DNA from: Motacilla alba alba
Lineage: Eukaryota > Chordata > Aves > Passeriformes > Motacillidae
Direction of reading: 5' to 3'
Assembly: GCF_015832195.1 (NCBI RefSeq)
Contig: NC_052027.1
Coordinates: 10,536,149-10,600,148, forward strand
Length of the DNA: 64,000 nucleotides
How positions within the stretch are numbered: the first letter of the stretch is position 1; each line of letters opens with the position of its first letter. Below the pieces are notes generated by a model that was not told the origin of the DNA, did no database searches, and saw nothing but the letters and a program-made list of their open reading frames with translations. Shown here in pieces: positions 35,011-47,462 of the stretch. A program made the position numbers and the translations under genes.

Positions 35011-35210
35011 GCAGCCCTGAAGGACCCTGTTTCACCTTGCATTTCCACTGGCAGTCCTGAAGGACCCTGTTTCACCTTGCATTTCCACTGGCAGCCCTGA
35101 AGGACCCTGTTTCACCTTGCATTTCCACTGGCAGTCCTGAAGGACCCTGTTTCACCTTGCATTTCCACTGGCAGTCCTGAAGGACCCTGTTTCACCATGA
35201 ATTTCCACTG
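35011..35210. repeat. 40-bp minisatellite, five tandem units
   Basis: Five head-to-tail units of exactly 40 bp each begin with 'gcag(c/t)cctgaaggacc' and end with 'atttccactg'. Units 1 and 3 have C at the fifth base; units 2, 4 and 5 have T. Unit 5 differs at two further bases ('ttcaccatga' for 'ttcaccttgc'). The first four units are otherwise identical, which points to recent expansion. Because 40 is not a multiple of three, the reading frame rotates with each unit, and the open frames across the array are by-products. Confidence 0.98.
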
Positions 35211-35214
35211 GTTT

Positions 35215-38200
35215 TGACCCCTAATTATCTTTGTTTCTCTTGAAGGTGCCAGCTTGCAGCCCCTGGAGGATGCTGGAGCATTCACGCCGCAGCCTGGGAC
35301 TCCTCCAGAATCTCCAGCTGCACCGGTGCCATGTGCTGCCTGTGCTGCAGTCCCTCTGCCAAGTGCATGCCCTGATTTCATGTCCTCTAGGCCTGGCACC
35401 ATTCATCTCACAAATGCCCCACAGCACAAAGTCCACCTCTTTTCTGTGCTCCTCCTGTGATCTCTCTCTGCCGATTCAAATGTGTGTTTGACAGAAGTCA
35501 AACTCCTCTGTGCCTCATGGCCCAGATGAGTGACCTAGAAAAGAGACCGCAGGTAACCCCTCAGACCCATCTTTTTATGTCCCGTGCCAAAGCTCAGGGC
35601 ATGGGTCACTCAGGAGCTTTTTAAGGATGACTGAAAAATAATATTTCAGCTCACTGGCAATACTAAAATATATGTACAGAACAGGTGTGGGAGATACAGC
35701 TCAATCCTTCCCCTTCTCATAGCAGATTTACTGAACAGAAAAGTTGACAGCCAAAATGATATTTCACTTTGGTTTTTCAGCTTTATTTAATACTTTAACG
35801 CTGGCAAAAAAAATATAAAACATATAAACCCCAGAAGTTTTCTTTTTTAGTCAGTGTTTTGAGAAAGAAGGAATTACTTTTATTTATTAATCGATTTGTC
35901 CCCACCTATCTGCAAAGTGTTTCACTTGACCTGATGTGCCCCTTGGTCAGAAAACCACTGTGTTGGTCTGGACATTGTTGCTGGGCTTCCCCAGCTGGGA
36001 GCAGGTGTAACTACATCAATGTATGAGAAATGGCAACGGAGTCCTCCAGAGCCTGGGAATTGCTGGGTGGAGAATGAAGCTGGAGGTCTTCTCTCTGCCC
36101 CCCTTTTTCGTGTTTCTGTCCCTGAGTTTGTCTGAAGGGCACTGTCTCACACGGCTAGGAGGGAACACCCTGCCCGAACACCCTCCCAGCCCACCACCCA
36201 GCGAGAGGGAGCAGACTGGGAAAGGTGGGGTTTGATGTTCCTGCAAGCAGAGGCACAAAGAAGTGAGGTGTAATCTCCACTACAAATCTGGCTGATTCTC
36301 TTTTAAGGATAAAAGAGTGGAGTCCATGAAGCAGGGAAGATCAAAGTGCTGGTATTTAGATGTGGATTGTAACTGTGAAAAAGGTTTGGCCCTCAGGCAA
36401 ATCCAGAATTAAGCTCTCATTTCAGGTTTGATGGTAACAAATTCCCACCAGTGGATCTGTGAGGTGCCCACCAGCTTGGAAAACACATGATGTGGTCCTG
36501 AAAAGCCAAGTCTTTTATATGTGGGCTCCAAGTAAAGGATTAACGCTTAGGAGGAAAAAAAAAAATTTGGATTCAAGTATACAAATCCCTACCACCCACA
36601 GTCATATTAATATAGCTTATAGATCAGTGGGGGGTTATGCTCAGGTCATGTCTCTGTTTTCCAATGTATCCCTTGGATGCAGAAATGGGAAAATAACAGC
36701 TCCTGGAAACTTTTCTGGTCACTGGAATTAACTGGAAAAATCAGATATGAATGCATGGCTGAAGCCCCACCTTCCAAAGTTACTGAAACTTCAAATCCTA
36801 CCTGTATCCCAAGAGAAAATGTCAGTATTGAGACCATTTCCTAAATTTTTATGTTCATTTCGTATTTTTAAATTTTATTTTTAAATAAAAAATAATGGAT
36901 AGTTAATATGACAGCCCAGTAATTAAACATTAATAATTTCATTACTTCCCATTGAAAAGGAAATGGGTTCTGACTCTATGTGCAGGCAATGTATAATTTC
37001 TTCTAAAAAAAAGACCCCAAATGATAATTTCTTTTAACAGAAATGGCTTCTTTGGCTAATCCACTGCTTCACTCTGCTGTGGCCAAATTGCTTTCCTGGG
37101 TGGACTGGCATATGATACAGATCTGGTGGGATGTTTTATTTTGGACCACATAATTGCATTAATTGGTACGGCCAATGATCAACAATGTAATTAAAAAAAA
37201 ACAAAACCCAAACTACAATGGCATACTAATTCAAGCTTTCCAAGAAAGTATTTGAGTCGTGAAGCCATTTTGGGCCTGCAGTTAACCCTTCCATCTGCAG
37301 CTCTGTCAAAGAAACCCTCTGCTAGGCTTGCACATGCACAGAGGCCCTGTTGATTTTAACTGGTGCTATCCTGGGGCCAGGGAAAGTAGAGAAGTGCAAT
37401 TGACTGCGACCATTCTCTCCCTCCCTTCCTCATCTGAAACGATGGAGACTGGATCCTGACAGAAACACTTGGTATAACCCAATGGGTATTTTCACATCTT
37501 ACTACAGAGACACAGTGAACTGGAGGATCCTTCTCGGAGGACATGTGGGATGAGTCCTTCCTCCTGCTAGACCCTCTAGCCAACTTCTCCTTGCGCCCTG
37601 CAGGTATCAAATCATTAGGGTTCATTAAGGGTTCTGTGAGGGTCTGTGATGAAAAACCTGACTTCTGGCAACAGGAATATGGAACGTGGAATACTGAGGG
37701 CCAGACTGGTTGGATTCCCTTCCTTGCTTTGAAGCTGGCAGACTGGCAGATTAGTAATGACCTGTGCTGAGTTTTGATGGCCTCAAGAAAGATGTGGTGC
37801 CTGTCCTGAGCCACTGAGAAACAGGAAACATTATGGTTTGAACAGCTGTTTAATGCAGACTCTTTTGAATCAGTCATTTCCTCTTGCCCCAGTAATCTTT
37901 CTTGCTAGGAAAACCTGTTGGCTAGCACTGTCAGAAGTGAGCGTCTGCAGTGGGAAGCCAGGGATGCATCCATCTTCTGACAGTAGGAGCTGCTGTAGCA
38001 TTGTACATGTCCCTGCAGACACCCAGATTAATGGTTTGACCTGGTTCCAAGAGCTAAAAAGTGTTTGTGGCAGAGGCTTTGTCACAAAAGGCTGCCAAAA
38101 TATTCTGCCAGACAGCAATAAACTCAATTTACATTATAACTTAACACTTCTTTACCCCTCGCCCTCCTGCCAAGTATGACAACATAACGCGCAGCAGTCT

Positions 38201-39110
38201 GCAGCACAGTGTAGGAAAAACCATCTAGCATTTTCAAGCAGAAAATTCCTGTGAAAGACCAACTCACTCTCAAAGAACTGCTGGAAACTTCTGGAAAGCA
38301 CTTTTCATATTGTCCTTTGCCCAGAAACAACCTCCTTCCTAGCTCCAGGTATGTACAAAAGACACTGAGCAAAATCTCCTTGCTGTGTTCCTGCCCTGTT
38401 TCCATTATATCAAGAAACACAAAGGTCCTGGCTCATCTCATGTGACATGGCTCACGCTGTTTAAGAAGTGAAAAAGGAATTTCAGTCAACGATCAGTGAA
38501 GTTTCCTCTTCAATGGTGATGGTACACACTCATGTTAAGTGCTGAAAAGCATTACAAACTATTTTGTTGCTCGTTTTTCTCTCTGTATTTGTATCTGAAT
38601 TAATCAGCACTTTGGAGTATTTTTGAACTTGAGAATATTTTGCTTGGTTCCTGTAAGAGCAAAGCCAACGGTCCCCATTAAGGAAGCACAACAGATGTCC
38701 AGAGGACACAATGAGGAGCAGTTCATGGAAGCAGTTCAATTGCTGCTGGAATTCTGCTATCTTCACCAGTTGCTCTGCTACAGTGACCTCCAAATTCTGC
38801 TAAGGGCATTGGAAACACCAGAGCCAGCTCTGCTTAAAAAATATTTAACATGAAGGGAAACAGGTTCAAATGGAATGAAAAGCAGAGCATCGGCAAATTA
38901 CAGCAAAGCACAAGATCTGCCTGTGTTTCCAGAATAATGAATGCATTGACTACATCAGCTGTGTGTATCTGTGCAGTAGCCAGCCATTTTCAATACTTTT
39001 AATGCATACAGCCATATTTTGTCTCCAGCACCAGGCTAATGCTGTAATCACTGCATTAAACCCCTCATATTTTCTAATAAAAGAGATCCCTCTCTGTACA
39101 GTTCTGAGGG
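35215..39110. other. Unique non-coding DNA, no gene seen
   Basis: No supported gene. A GC-rich stretch just after the minisatellite (about 35245-35370) is open in two plus frames, giving a proline/alanine-rich or leucine-rich product with no recognised domain. A very AT-rich stretch lies at 36838-36960. A short A11 run lies at 36555-36565. A small plus-strand frame at 38695-38853 looks protein-like and is discussed as an observation only. Confidence 0.55.
36838..36960. other. Very AT-rich segment
   Basis: About 120 bp are dominated by 'atttttaaattttatttttaaata' style sequence followed by TAAT-rich words ('gtaattaaacattaataattt'). It could act as an easily unwound or matrix-attachment type sequence or be part of a conserved element. 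There is no coding content. Confidence 0.35.
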
Positions 39111-39113
39111 AGC

Positions 39114-39298
39114 TTTTTTCTTTTTTTTTTTTTTGTTTTTGTTTGTTTGTTTGTTTTTCTTTTTTGTTGGGTTTTTTTAGTTTTTTATTTGTTGGTTTGG
39201 GGTTTTTTTGGTTTTTTTTGTTTTGTTTTGTTTTGTTTTGTTGGGTTGTTTTTGGTTTTTTTGTTTGTTTTGCTTTGTTTTTCTTTTTTTATTTTTTT
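39114..39298. repeat. T/G-only simple-sequence tract
   Basis: From 39121 to 39298 the plus strand is T and G except for three C and three A. It includes a (GTTT)n run, a (TTTTG)5 run at 39216-39240 and several GGG/GGGG runs. The open frames across it encode only phenylalanine-, leucine- and cysteine-rich low-complexity strings and are not genes. The tract may be a decayed A-tail of a minus-strand retroelement or a locally amplified microsatellite. Confidence 0.92.
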
Positions 39299-39304
39299 AA
39301 ATTC

Positions 39305-42300
39305 AGGTAAATTCACCTACATGCACACAGATTCTCACATGACCACTTACTCCAATGCTCAGCTTCCTCTGCCCCAGTTTGGACAGCTAATGACAAAGAC
39401 TTATCTATTTCCCTTCCCCTCCAGACCTAGCTGTATCTCGGAGAAAGGCCTGGTGACTGTTGTACTCCAGTATCTTTGAAGGAAGAATTCCTTGTTAATA
39501 TGGTTGTCTGAAAAAAGCCTGTGTGTTTATGGCCGGCTCAGACGACAAGCAGAAAGGACACACAGATTTCTGGGTGTTGACACTGACACACCACAGAGTT
39601 TTGCCATTGCCACTCCTAAATTTATGAGCAGTTTGGAATGAAAGCTATGCTGGGCAATCAGGCTCTTTATCTTATGATAAGCAGGTACAGAAAACAGTCT
39701 GATTTCCCAATGACAAAATGGTGGGTGCAAGCTTTCTGAGCTGGAGATGAAAATAAAAAGCATTCCCGTGTGTGTAGTCTGGAACATCACCCATCAGTCT
39801 AACTCCAGTACAAAACCACTGTGGTTTCCTGGATGACTGGAACTGTCTCAAACAATCCACTCTTCCATTAATGCCAGTGATTTTCTTTCTTTTGCAACAC
39901 ACACACAGAGTTTTATCAAGCACCAAGGCTCAGTAGCAGGACAAAGTTATTCTCTCCTCAACTCCTGCCTCCAAATCAGCCACTGTGGCTGCCACCATGA
40001 GCTAACTCTACCAAAAGCATCTTTGGTGACCAAGGGAGAAGAGCTTAGTGGTGCAGCTCAGGTCCTGCCAGGGAACAGTCTGTAACAACAACACTACATG
40101 CCTGAGGCCAGGCTGGCATTGACCTTCCTGTTGGAAACCCTGTCAAATAGACTGGTCCAGAAGGCTGCACCCCTTTCTTGCCCTTGGAGATTTGTGGCTG
40201 TGAGGAGTCTCCCTGGCTGTGTGCTCCAGGCTGAACCTGTGTGGATTTGTGGTTTCACTCTTAGCAGCTTGTCAGGCAGGCTGCTCTCACCAGCACAAAG
40301 AACTGCTGCTCAAAGGAATCTGCAAGGCAAGTGTCTTTTGTCTCCCTTGTTCTGGTAACAAAGGCAACACAAATTACTAGGAAGGCTGAAATGAAAATGG
40401 AGAATGAAAATAATTAAACCCCTCTCCCAGCAGCCATGCTAGGCCTGGCTTTCTGCTCTGGCATTATGCAGTTAGTGCCAGCAGGAGCAGAGCTGGCTGT
40501 AAGAAGGACTCTCTGGGTTATCTTATTTAGTTCTAATGCAGTTTTTTTTTTTTGTTTTGTTTTGGTTTTTTTCTTCCATGTGCCAGCAAATAGCCCTGTG
40601 TATCTGTCCTGTCAGTTCAGCACAGTCTACACAGTAAGCTACACTCTGGAGCCCCATGCATCTTGTCAGCCCAAAATTAGCCATGGAAATAAACCTTTCC
40701 AAGCAGGGGGAATATGCTGGTCCCAGAAAGAAAAATAAATGTTTTTGTTTTTTTATTGGCCCAGACACTCATTTCTTGCTGCTGGAGAGCAGTTTGCATG
40801 TGAAAACACGAAACTTACTGGTACTGGGATACACCTCGAAGGGAAGAATTCCAGCATTTATTTTCTTTGCCTTTTCTTTTTCAGGAGTGGGTGTTGCAAC
40901 CCTGATTGAGCCAAATATTAGAGCAGATGGGAGACAGGAATCCTGAGGGCAGATACCTTGCTGGATTCCCCACAAAGCTCTGCCAAGGCTCTTCATTCCT
41001 GACTAAGCACAGAGGCCTAACTCTGTCCATAGTCCCTGTGCTTGTTTCCAGCAACCTCTGACATCCCCTCTGGGGTACCCTGCCAAAAAACCTCTCTCCT
41101 GACCAGCAGGATGCTGTAGTCCACCAACCCTTACCACTGCGAGCATGAAGTCCCCTCTTCTTCATCTTCACTAATTATTTATCTGTTCACACAACATCTG
41201 CATTGCAGCTCTTTCTAAACAGTTACTCTGTGCCACCAACACTGCAGGAAATGGAGGACATGAAGAACAAGAAGGAGATCAGACAATGCCCAAAATCCTC
41301 CATCTTGTCTTTTATCTACCTCCATAGATAGATACCTCCATACCTCCAACCCAAAACTCTAAGTTTTTCACCCTGTGACAAACTATACTACTATCTATTT
41401 CACACACTCGTAGATTCCAATTCGTCCCAAAGTATTGGAAGCTTTCTCCATGGATGAAGGTTAAAAGTAGTGTTCTCCTGGGGACCAGGACTTCTCAGGA
41501 CAGGCAGAGAAATATTCCCTGTGCCCTGGGTTCCAACAATCTTCCAACAAACAGAGGGTGAGACACTTGTCTTGCAACCTCCTTTGCTATGGCGGGTCTG
41601 CTTGGGCATGGACAGCCTCCCTCAGTCCAGGAGAACTGAGGAGCTGCAAGTGACAGAGGCAGGTGGGTGAAAGCTGTCAGCTGGACATGGTGAAAGCCAG
41701 ATAAGAATCCTGGTCTTGGGAGAGGAAAGTCGCTAATATGTGGCCATCCAGGAAAACACTACTGTGGGAGGATTTGCAAGCACTTGGCACTGATTCTACT
41801 CTGCTCCCCCTAAGTCTGTGGGATTGCAGCCCTTGCAGGAGCAGTGCTTTACCCTTATGAAGTGTTTGGATATTTTTGACTGATGAATTTGCACATTCTG
41901 TATGTGAAGCCATATGTAGCTCTGTCGGAACCGCTCCAGTTCCTCATCCCTTGCAATGTGTTGTGCTGCTTTTAGCACACAGGAACATACGCCTCCTATC
42001 ACTCACACTGACATCCATCAGTCTGCTTGGACCATTTCTCAACCACTGGAGGCTGGAGCAGCACTGCTCAAGACAATGGGTTACTGTTACTTATATCAAG
42101 TCCAGCTTTTCCCCCAGATGTTCAGAATAGTGGCACACTGGAGAGAAAACAAGAGTGTGTTTTTGGTCAGAAACTCAGGGGGATCTTTTCATGTCAATTC
42201 AGACATCTTTTTGACCTGCCTGCTGTGTTCAGCTTGGACATTACAGAGACTTCTTCCCATGGAGATGAAGCCTAGAGACTGAGAGCAATGGTCTCTCCAA

Positions 42301-42945
42301 ATTGTAGAGTCTGTCTTTGGTGCTGTACTAGGAGCTCTAGTCAGCCACAGGAGTCCTAATCCTTCACAAAACACTGGCAGATATTCAGCAGAAAGAAAAT
42401 CCTTGTCCAGAGCTGTAACAGTCAACGTGCTCAGCATCCTACTCACAAAGGTAAGTTTGGCTCTGCACCAGCTGTCAAAACAGGCCAGAAGTTCAGATAC
42501 CAGAGGGAAGGTGCAGGAACAGAAGACAGAGCAGAACAGAAACCTAGAAAGCTACTTATGTTCATTAATAGCTTTCTTTTTTCTCCCCTGTGAATAAAGG
42601 CATGGGGAATAATAATAGGCTCTGTGCTTGTTAGCTGCAAAACACTACCATCAAGTTTGCTCCAAAACTCCTATCCTCTGTCATGCAGTATACAAAAGAA
42701 AAAGGCAAAGAAATTCAAAGGCAGGAGGGAGTCTAAGTTCAACTTGTTGAGCAGAGTTTGATACCTCTGAGTCTCATTAATATTTATGTAGGTTGGGAGA
42801 ACAGAAACTCCGTGCAACAAGTATGGAATATATGTACTCAAAACTCCACTCGCTGTACAGACACACACACATCTTCCTCTGTACATGTTTGTAGCCCTTG
42901 ATGCTCTACAATTCCTAGCAAATCATTGTGCCTCAGTCAGAGTTA
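39305..42945. other. Unique non-coding DNA, no gene seen
   Basis: No supported gene. Beyond a second T/G tract at 40541-40575, the sequence is unique with moderate GC. Frames up to about 108 codons occur on both strands, overlap each other and show no family resemblance. Confidence 0.6.
40541..40575. repeat. T/G-only simple-sequence tract
   Basis: A run of twelve T is followed by TTTTG-type units on the plus strand, with no A and a C only at the end. It has the same strand polarity and composition as the longer tract at 39114-39298. Confidence 0.85.
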
Positions 42946-42949
42946 CACC

Positions 42950-43470
42950 TCATTTCCCCCTCCCCATAAATATATTACGATCACATAATGTTTTAATAAC
43001 TTCACGGGAAAAATTGAAAATAAGGCAAAGATGACAACTTCTTATGGGTATAAATTTCAACAGTCTGGGTTTTTTCTTTTTTATGAAGTCATTAAATGCT
43101 TCAAATTGAACAAAAGGCAGTCCCATAGCTTTGTTTAGCAGGGAATTGGAAATGCGATCAAGTCTATAACTCTGGAAAAATAAACCTAACTTTGTTGATT
43201 AATTTTGCTTCCATTAGGCTCCACAATTCAACAGGCAATGATACCTTTTTAAGAGGATCAGTAGACATGTTGATGAATTCCCAGCCTGACCATTGGCAGT
43301 GATTTCATCACATCTCTTTCATTCACAATTACTTTAAGAAAATATTCTCAATTACTGTGATTGATGGGGAAGGAATGAATTACAGCATATACACGAGAAT
43401 GCTCAGAAGAAATAAAGCTGCTATTTCAACTTAACTTCTTAATGTGATTCTGTTTCTATTTTAAAACTAG
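42950..43470. other. AT-rich block without open frames, candidate enhancer
   Basis: No frame of 60 codons is open on either strand from 42886 to 44100, the longest such gap in the window. The first 520 bp are AT-rich and complex, with words such as 'ttttaataacttc', 'cattaaatgc', 'ttgattaattttgc', 'acaattacttt' and 'tgaattacagc'. Many in-frame stops together with low repeat content resemble deeply conserved non-coding DNA. Conservation is inferred, not observed. Confidence 0.3.
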
Positions 43471-46400
43471 GGACTACATTTTCATGTGGGCTGAGTTTGA
43501 CCCTTTCTTGCTGGAACTCAGTCCTTTGTGCAAACCACCTTTCCACTTGCTGACAGCAGCTCTGAATTTTGAGAAATAATGGCTGAACACGGCACCAGGG
43601 CTGAAAACCAGGGGTTAACCTTCATGGTGGGAACAGCCCAAATCAAACCCACATCATCAGGAGACTCCTCATTCCATTGGCACCCTTGACTCAAGCCCTC
43701 TTTGTTGGTTCATCTCCCACACCCACCGCTCATCCTACAGGGTGGGCTCAAAGCATTTTTGCAGCAGTTCACAAGGAAGCAGGTGGCATCTTTGGGCTGT
43801 GAAGCTTTCCCAGAGCAGTGTGAAAGTCCACAGCACAAGAGAAGCAGTCAGAAGCAGGAGCTGACAGCCTGGTGAAGATGCTCAGTGTGTGGAATTAGAG
43901 AAGATGCTCTGCTCATGGCTAGAAAATTCACATGCTGACTCCTCATGGAAAGAATTACCATTCATCTCAATAAAAAAAAAGATTCTCTGTGAGGCAGAAA
44001 GGCATCATCAAAGTGCTAATCCTAAAACTGATTTATTATCTGCAAAGCTAATAGATTAACAAAACAAAACACAAACAGTGGGTGTGATATGCTGGAAAGT
44101 CACCAACCCAATGAAGATCTACATGTAGTGATAAGAGGGGGAAAAGCCATCACTTTCCAATTCAACCCATCTGAACTTGTGCCAGGGGCCACAAGAGAAT
44201 TGTGAAGATCTGGCATGCATAATCCGTGTGGGAACACGTGCACATCAGTTACTGTGGGAAGAACAACACATGCAGAGATGCTGCACTGAACACAGGTCAA
44301 GGTGCAAACAGAGAAAAAACAATGGTGGGGTTGAGTAGTACCAAGCTGGGAACAATGAGAAAGCCTTTGTGTTTGTGTGTGCCTGCATGGGCTGGACATG
44401 CAGGGGGTGTTGTGAAAACAAGCTTTGTCTGACAAGCTTTTTATCACTCCCACTGAAGTATGAAAACAGGCCTGGGCCCAGGAAATTATTCACCTTCCCT
44501 TGAACAGCCCTAGGAGGCAGTACCAGAAACAGGTGAATGGAGAGCTGGTTTGGGATAGCATGAGCAAAATATCAGTCTCTCTGCTTTCAGTGTAGCTGAG
44601 ACCCTCAAAACCCCCCAGCCCATCCTGAAGTCCTTTGCCTTTCCTCTTTCTTACCCTTCAGGGTGGCAGCATCCCACAAGGGGTTGTAAACAGCTTATTT
44701 CAATCAGATGCTCCCTGAAGTTTTATGTCAGGGGCTCAAGACCCAAGTCTGAGTAGCTTGAATGATCCCTCTTGTTGAGTGGCTTCTTGAAGAGCAAGAA
44801 GCTTGGTCTTAGGCACAGGACTATGAGATAAAGTCGCATGCTGTCAGTAGGAATGATTTCCCTCACACTAATTTGTTGTCAGCTTTGGGGATATGCAGGG
44901 GATGTTTAGTGAGGAACGTGAGTGAGGAGACATTTCCAAAAGCTCTCCGATTGGCAGAAAGAAGGCTGCCTAGGAGCACACAGAGCAATTCCCCTTCTAT
45001 CTGCCAAAATACTGGCACTCAAAAAATTGCCTCTTCCCCTCAGTCCCCTTCTACAACATCATGTCACCTTCTAGCCAGAGACAGCAGGAGCTAGAGACTG
45101 TCTGGAGGAATGGTCTTATTTATCAGTGAACCATCATGACTCTACAATGTCCCAGACCTCCTGTGGTGGTCTGGGGGCCCAGCCCTCCCTGGAGCACTGC
45201 TGAGGGGCTCAGCACAACACCCAGCTGGGCTCCTGGACACAGCAGTGAGCAGCAGATCACCACCCAGTGCAAAGGAAAAAATCACCACCCAGTGCTGGAA
45301 AATCTGCCATACTCAGATGTATAGAGCAGCTCTTTCCCAGGCTATTTGTGGGCAGGTCAGTTTGCTACCCCCCCCACCCCCTTTAACTGCTTTTGAAGAC
45401 CCTCTGACATTTGCCAGTGAGAGGAATACTGAGTTTTGAGGCCAGAGGCACATTGTGGTCTGTAAGGCCACATGAATCGTCCCAGAATCAAAGGCAATGT
45501 CAAGTTGTTTTCCCTCAACTGAAATCAATAGGGCTTTGGCATGGAAAAGAGCTGAGCACCTGCACATGGGCACGTTGAAAATGCCAACACAATCCCAGGC
45601 TTGGGAATTACAGGCTTGCCAGGGCAGAATTATCCCTCATGTAGAGAAGCAGATGAAGTCGCAGAAAAAAATCCCTTATTAATCAATAGCTGATCTCTTT
45701 AAGCAAATAATTTCCAAATTTAGGATCTGTGCTAGCAGTGGGAGACCCAGTAGGGATTACAGCAGCAGTTTTACAGCACAGAGTGCCACCAACATCAACT
45801 TAATTTACTGATCCTTTAGAAGGAGAAGGGTAAAATTGGACTGTGGTACAAATCATGTTACTACTATAAGTTTAGTTTGCCAGGCACAAATATCCTCCCA
45901 GCCAGGTAGCTTAGTGCTGGAAGTTAATGCATGTCAGGCTGCCATAGACCCCAAATTTAAAGTTTCCATTGTGCTCAGTGGGAATTAATTGTTAGGTTCT
46001 GGCTTCTTCTCTTTTCTTTTTAATGTCAAATGCCCATCTAGCAAGAGCTGCAAATAATACCATCCTAAGGGTAAATTGTGAGCTCATTGCCCGTTTAAGT
46101 CACATTGAGTGAGAATACTCCCTGGCTGTGCTCTGTGAATCAAAGACAGAGCATATGCAATCATCTGAAGCAGCAGCTGCATTTCCCAGAAACCTTTGGG
46201 AAACCTGACACAATTACTGATCAATACCCTCTCCAGTTAATTGATGAGCTATGGAGCCAAAAGGGAAAAAAAGAAAAAAAGAAAAGAAAGAGGCTATCAA
46301 TAAATAATCTCAGTTAGGAAACTGAGGTCTGAGAAGTGCTTGAAGTTCAAGGGATGATGACCATGCCTGGGAAGAAAAATGAGGGTTGAGGAGAAGAGAG

Positions 46401-47428
46401 GCATTTGCAGATATACGTGTCTTTTTAAGATAATGGGCATGGTGGAAACTGAATAAGATGCAATGATGAACCCTGGAGAGAATGAAACCATTGCGTCCTC
46501 AAGAAAACGTGCTCATTGCTCTGAAATTGCTTCCCCAATCCTGATCTCTGTGTGCAGATTGACACACAACATTATTTTCTACATTAAACCAGTTTCAGAC
46601 CCATTTTACCATGTCCAGTTAATGAGCCAAGAGTAAAACTTTGAAAGGCTCATAGAGCAGAGCAAGCAGCAGCAAGAGGCCACAGCAGAAAGCCAAAGGA
46701 GGTCCCTGCCACTGTTTCCTGGCAGTGACAGCTGTAGCCACGCTGGCTGCTGCTTTTCATCCTTGCTCTGTCTAGACATCTGCAGATAGGCCAGTGATCA
46801 CCCGTGAAACAACAGGACCAAATCACCCTGTAGAAGAACTGAGCCCAGAGTTCACCTCATCTCAACTATGGAGAGACCTGGAGCCCATAAATTAGGCCAG
46901 ACATCTCTGTCTCTCTGAGACTGAGACTCAGGCTGGAGCTCTGCTCCTCACTCTGCTGTGTGTTTGTTCCATCACTGTGGCTTCAAGTCACTTCACCGCA
47001 CATGCCACCACTTCACCCCTCAGAAAGCAGGGCAGTCTTTGTCCTGACTTGTGCCTTATTGGTGTCAGGAGGCCTCCTGACAGCCAGGATAAAGGTGTTG
47101 AGAGGGGCTCTGAGCCTGTTGCTTTTATTGAACACATGGGAAAGGCTGTTTTATCAGCTGTCACCTGCACTAAAAACAACACCCTCTTGTCTTTTGGCAA
47201 AGGAGCTGATGTGGTTTTGAGGGTAATCCTGACCTTTTAAGGAGCCATTTCTGAGCCACTGGCTCAGCTGCATCTGTCTGTGGGTGGAGGGCAGGAATGG
47301 ATGCAGTGCTTTAGCTGGTTAATCCCTGAATGCTGTGTCTGTGGTGAGGGATTGTGAATTTCCCCATCAGCACTGTGTTTAAGGAGCAGCCCCAGCAGAA
47401 GCTCCATGGTTTCTGCAGGCAGGGAAAT

Positions 47429-47462
47429 ACGTGTGTGCCTGTGTGTGCACACGTGTGTGTGC
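47429..47462. repeat. Alternating (GT/CA)n run, Z-DNA candidate
   Basis: From 47440 to 47462 purines and pyrimidines alternate strictly through 'tgtgtgtgcacacgtgtg'; a further alternating stretch precedes it after one break. The centre is self-complementary ('cgtgtg' against 'cacacg'-type words). Such runs can adopt left-handed DNA; the run is short and imperfect as a microsatellite. Confidence 0.6.

Noticed and set aside
39147..39479. Open frames encoding strings of Phe, Leu, Val and Cys that look like membrane segments
   Set aside because: They are direct translations of the T/G simple-sequence tract.
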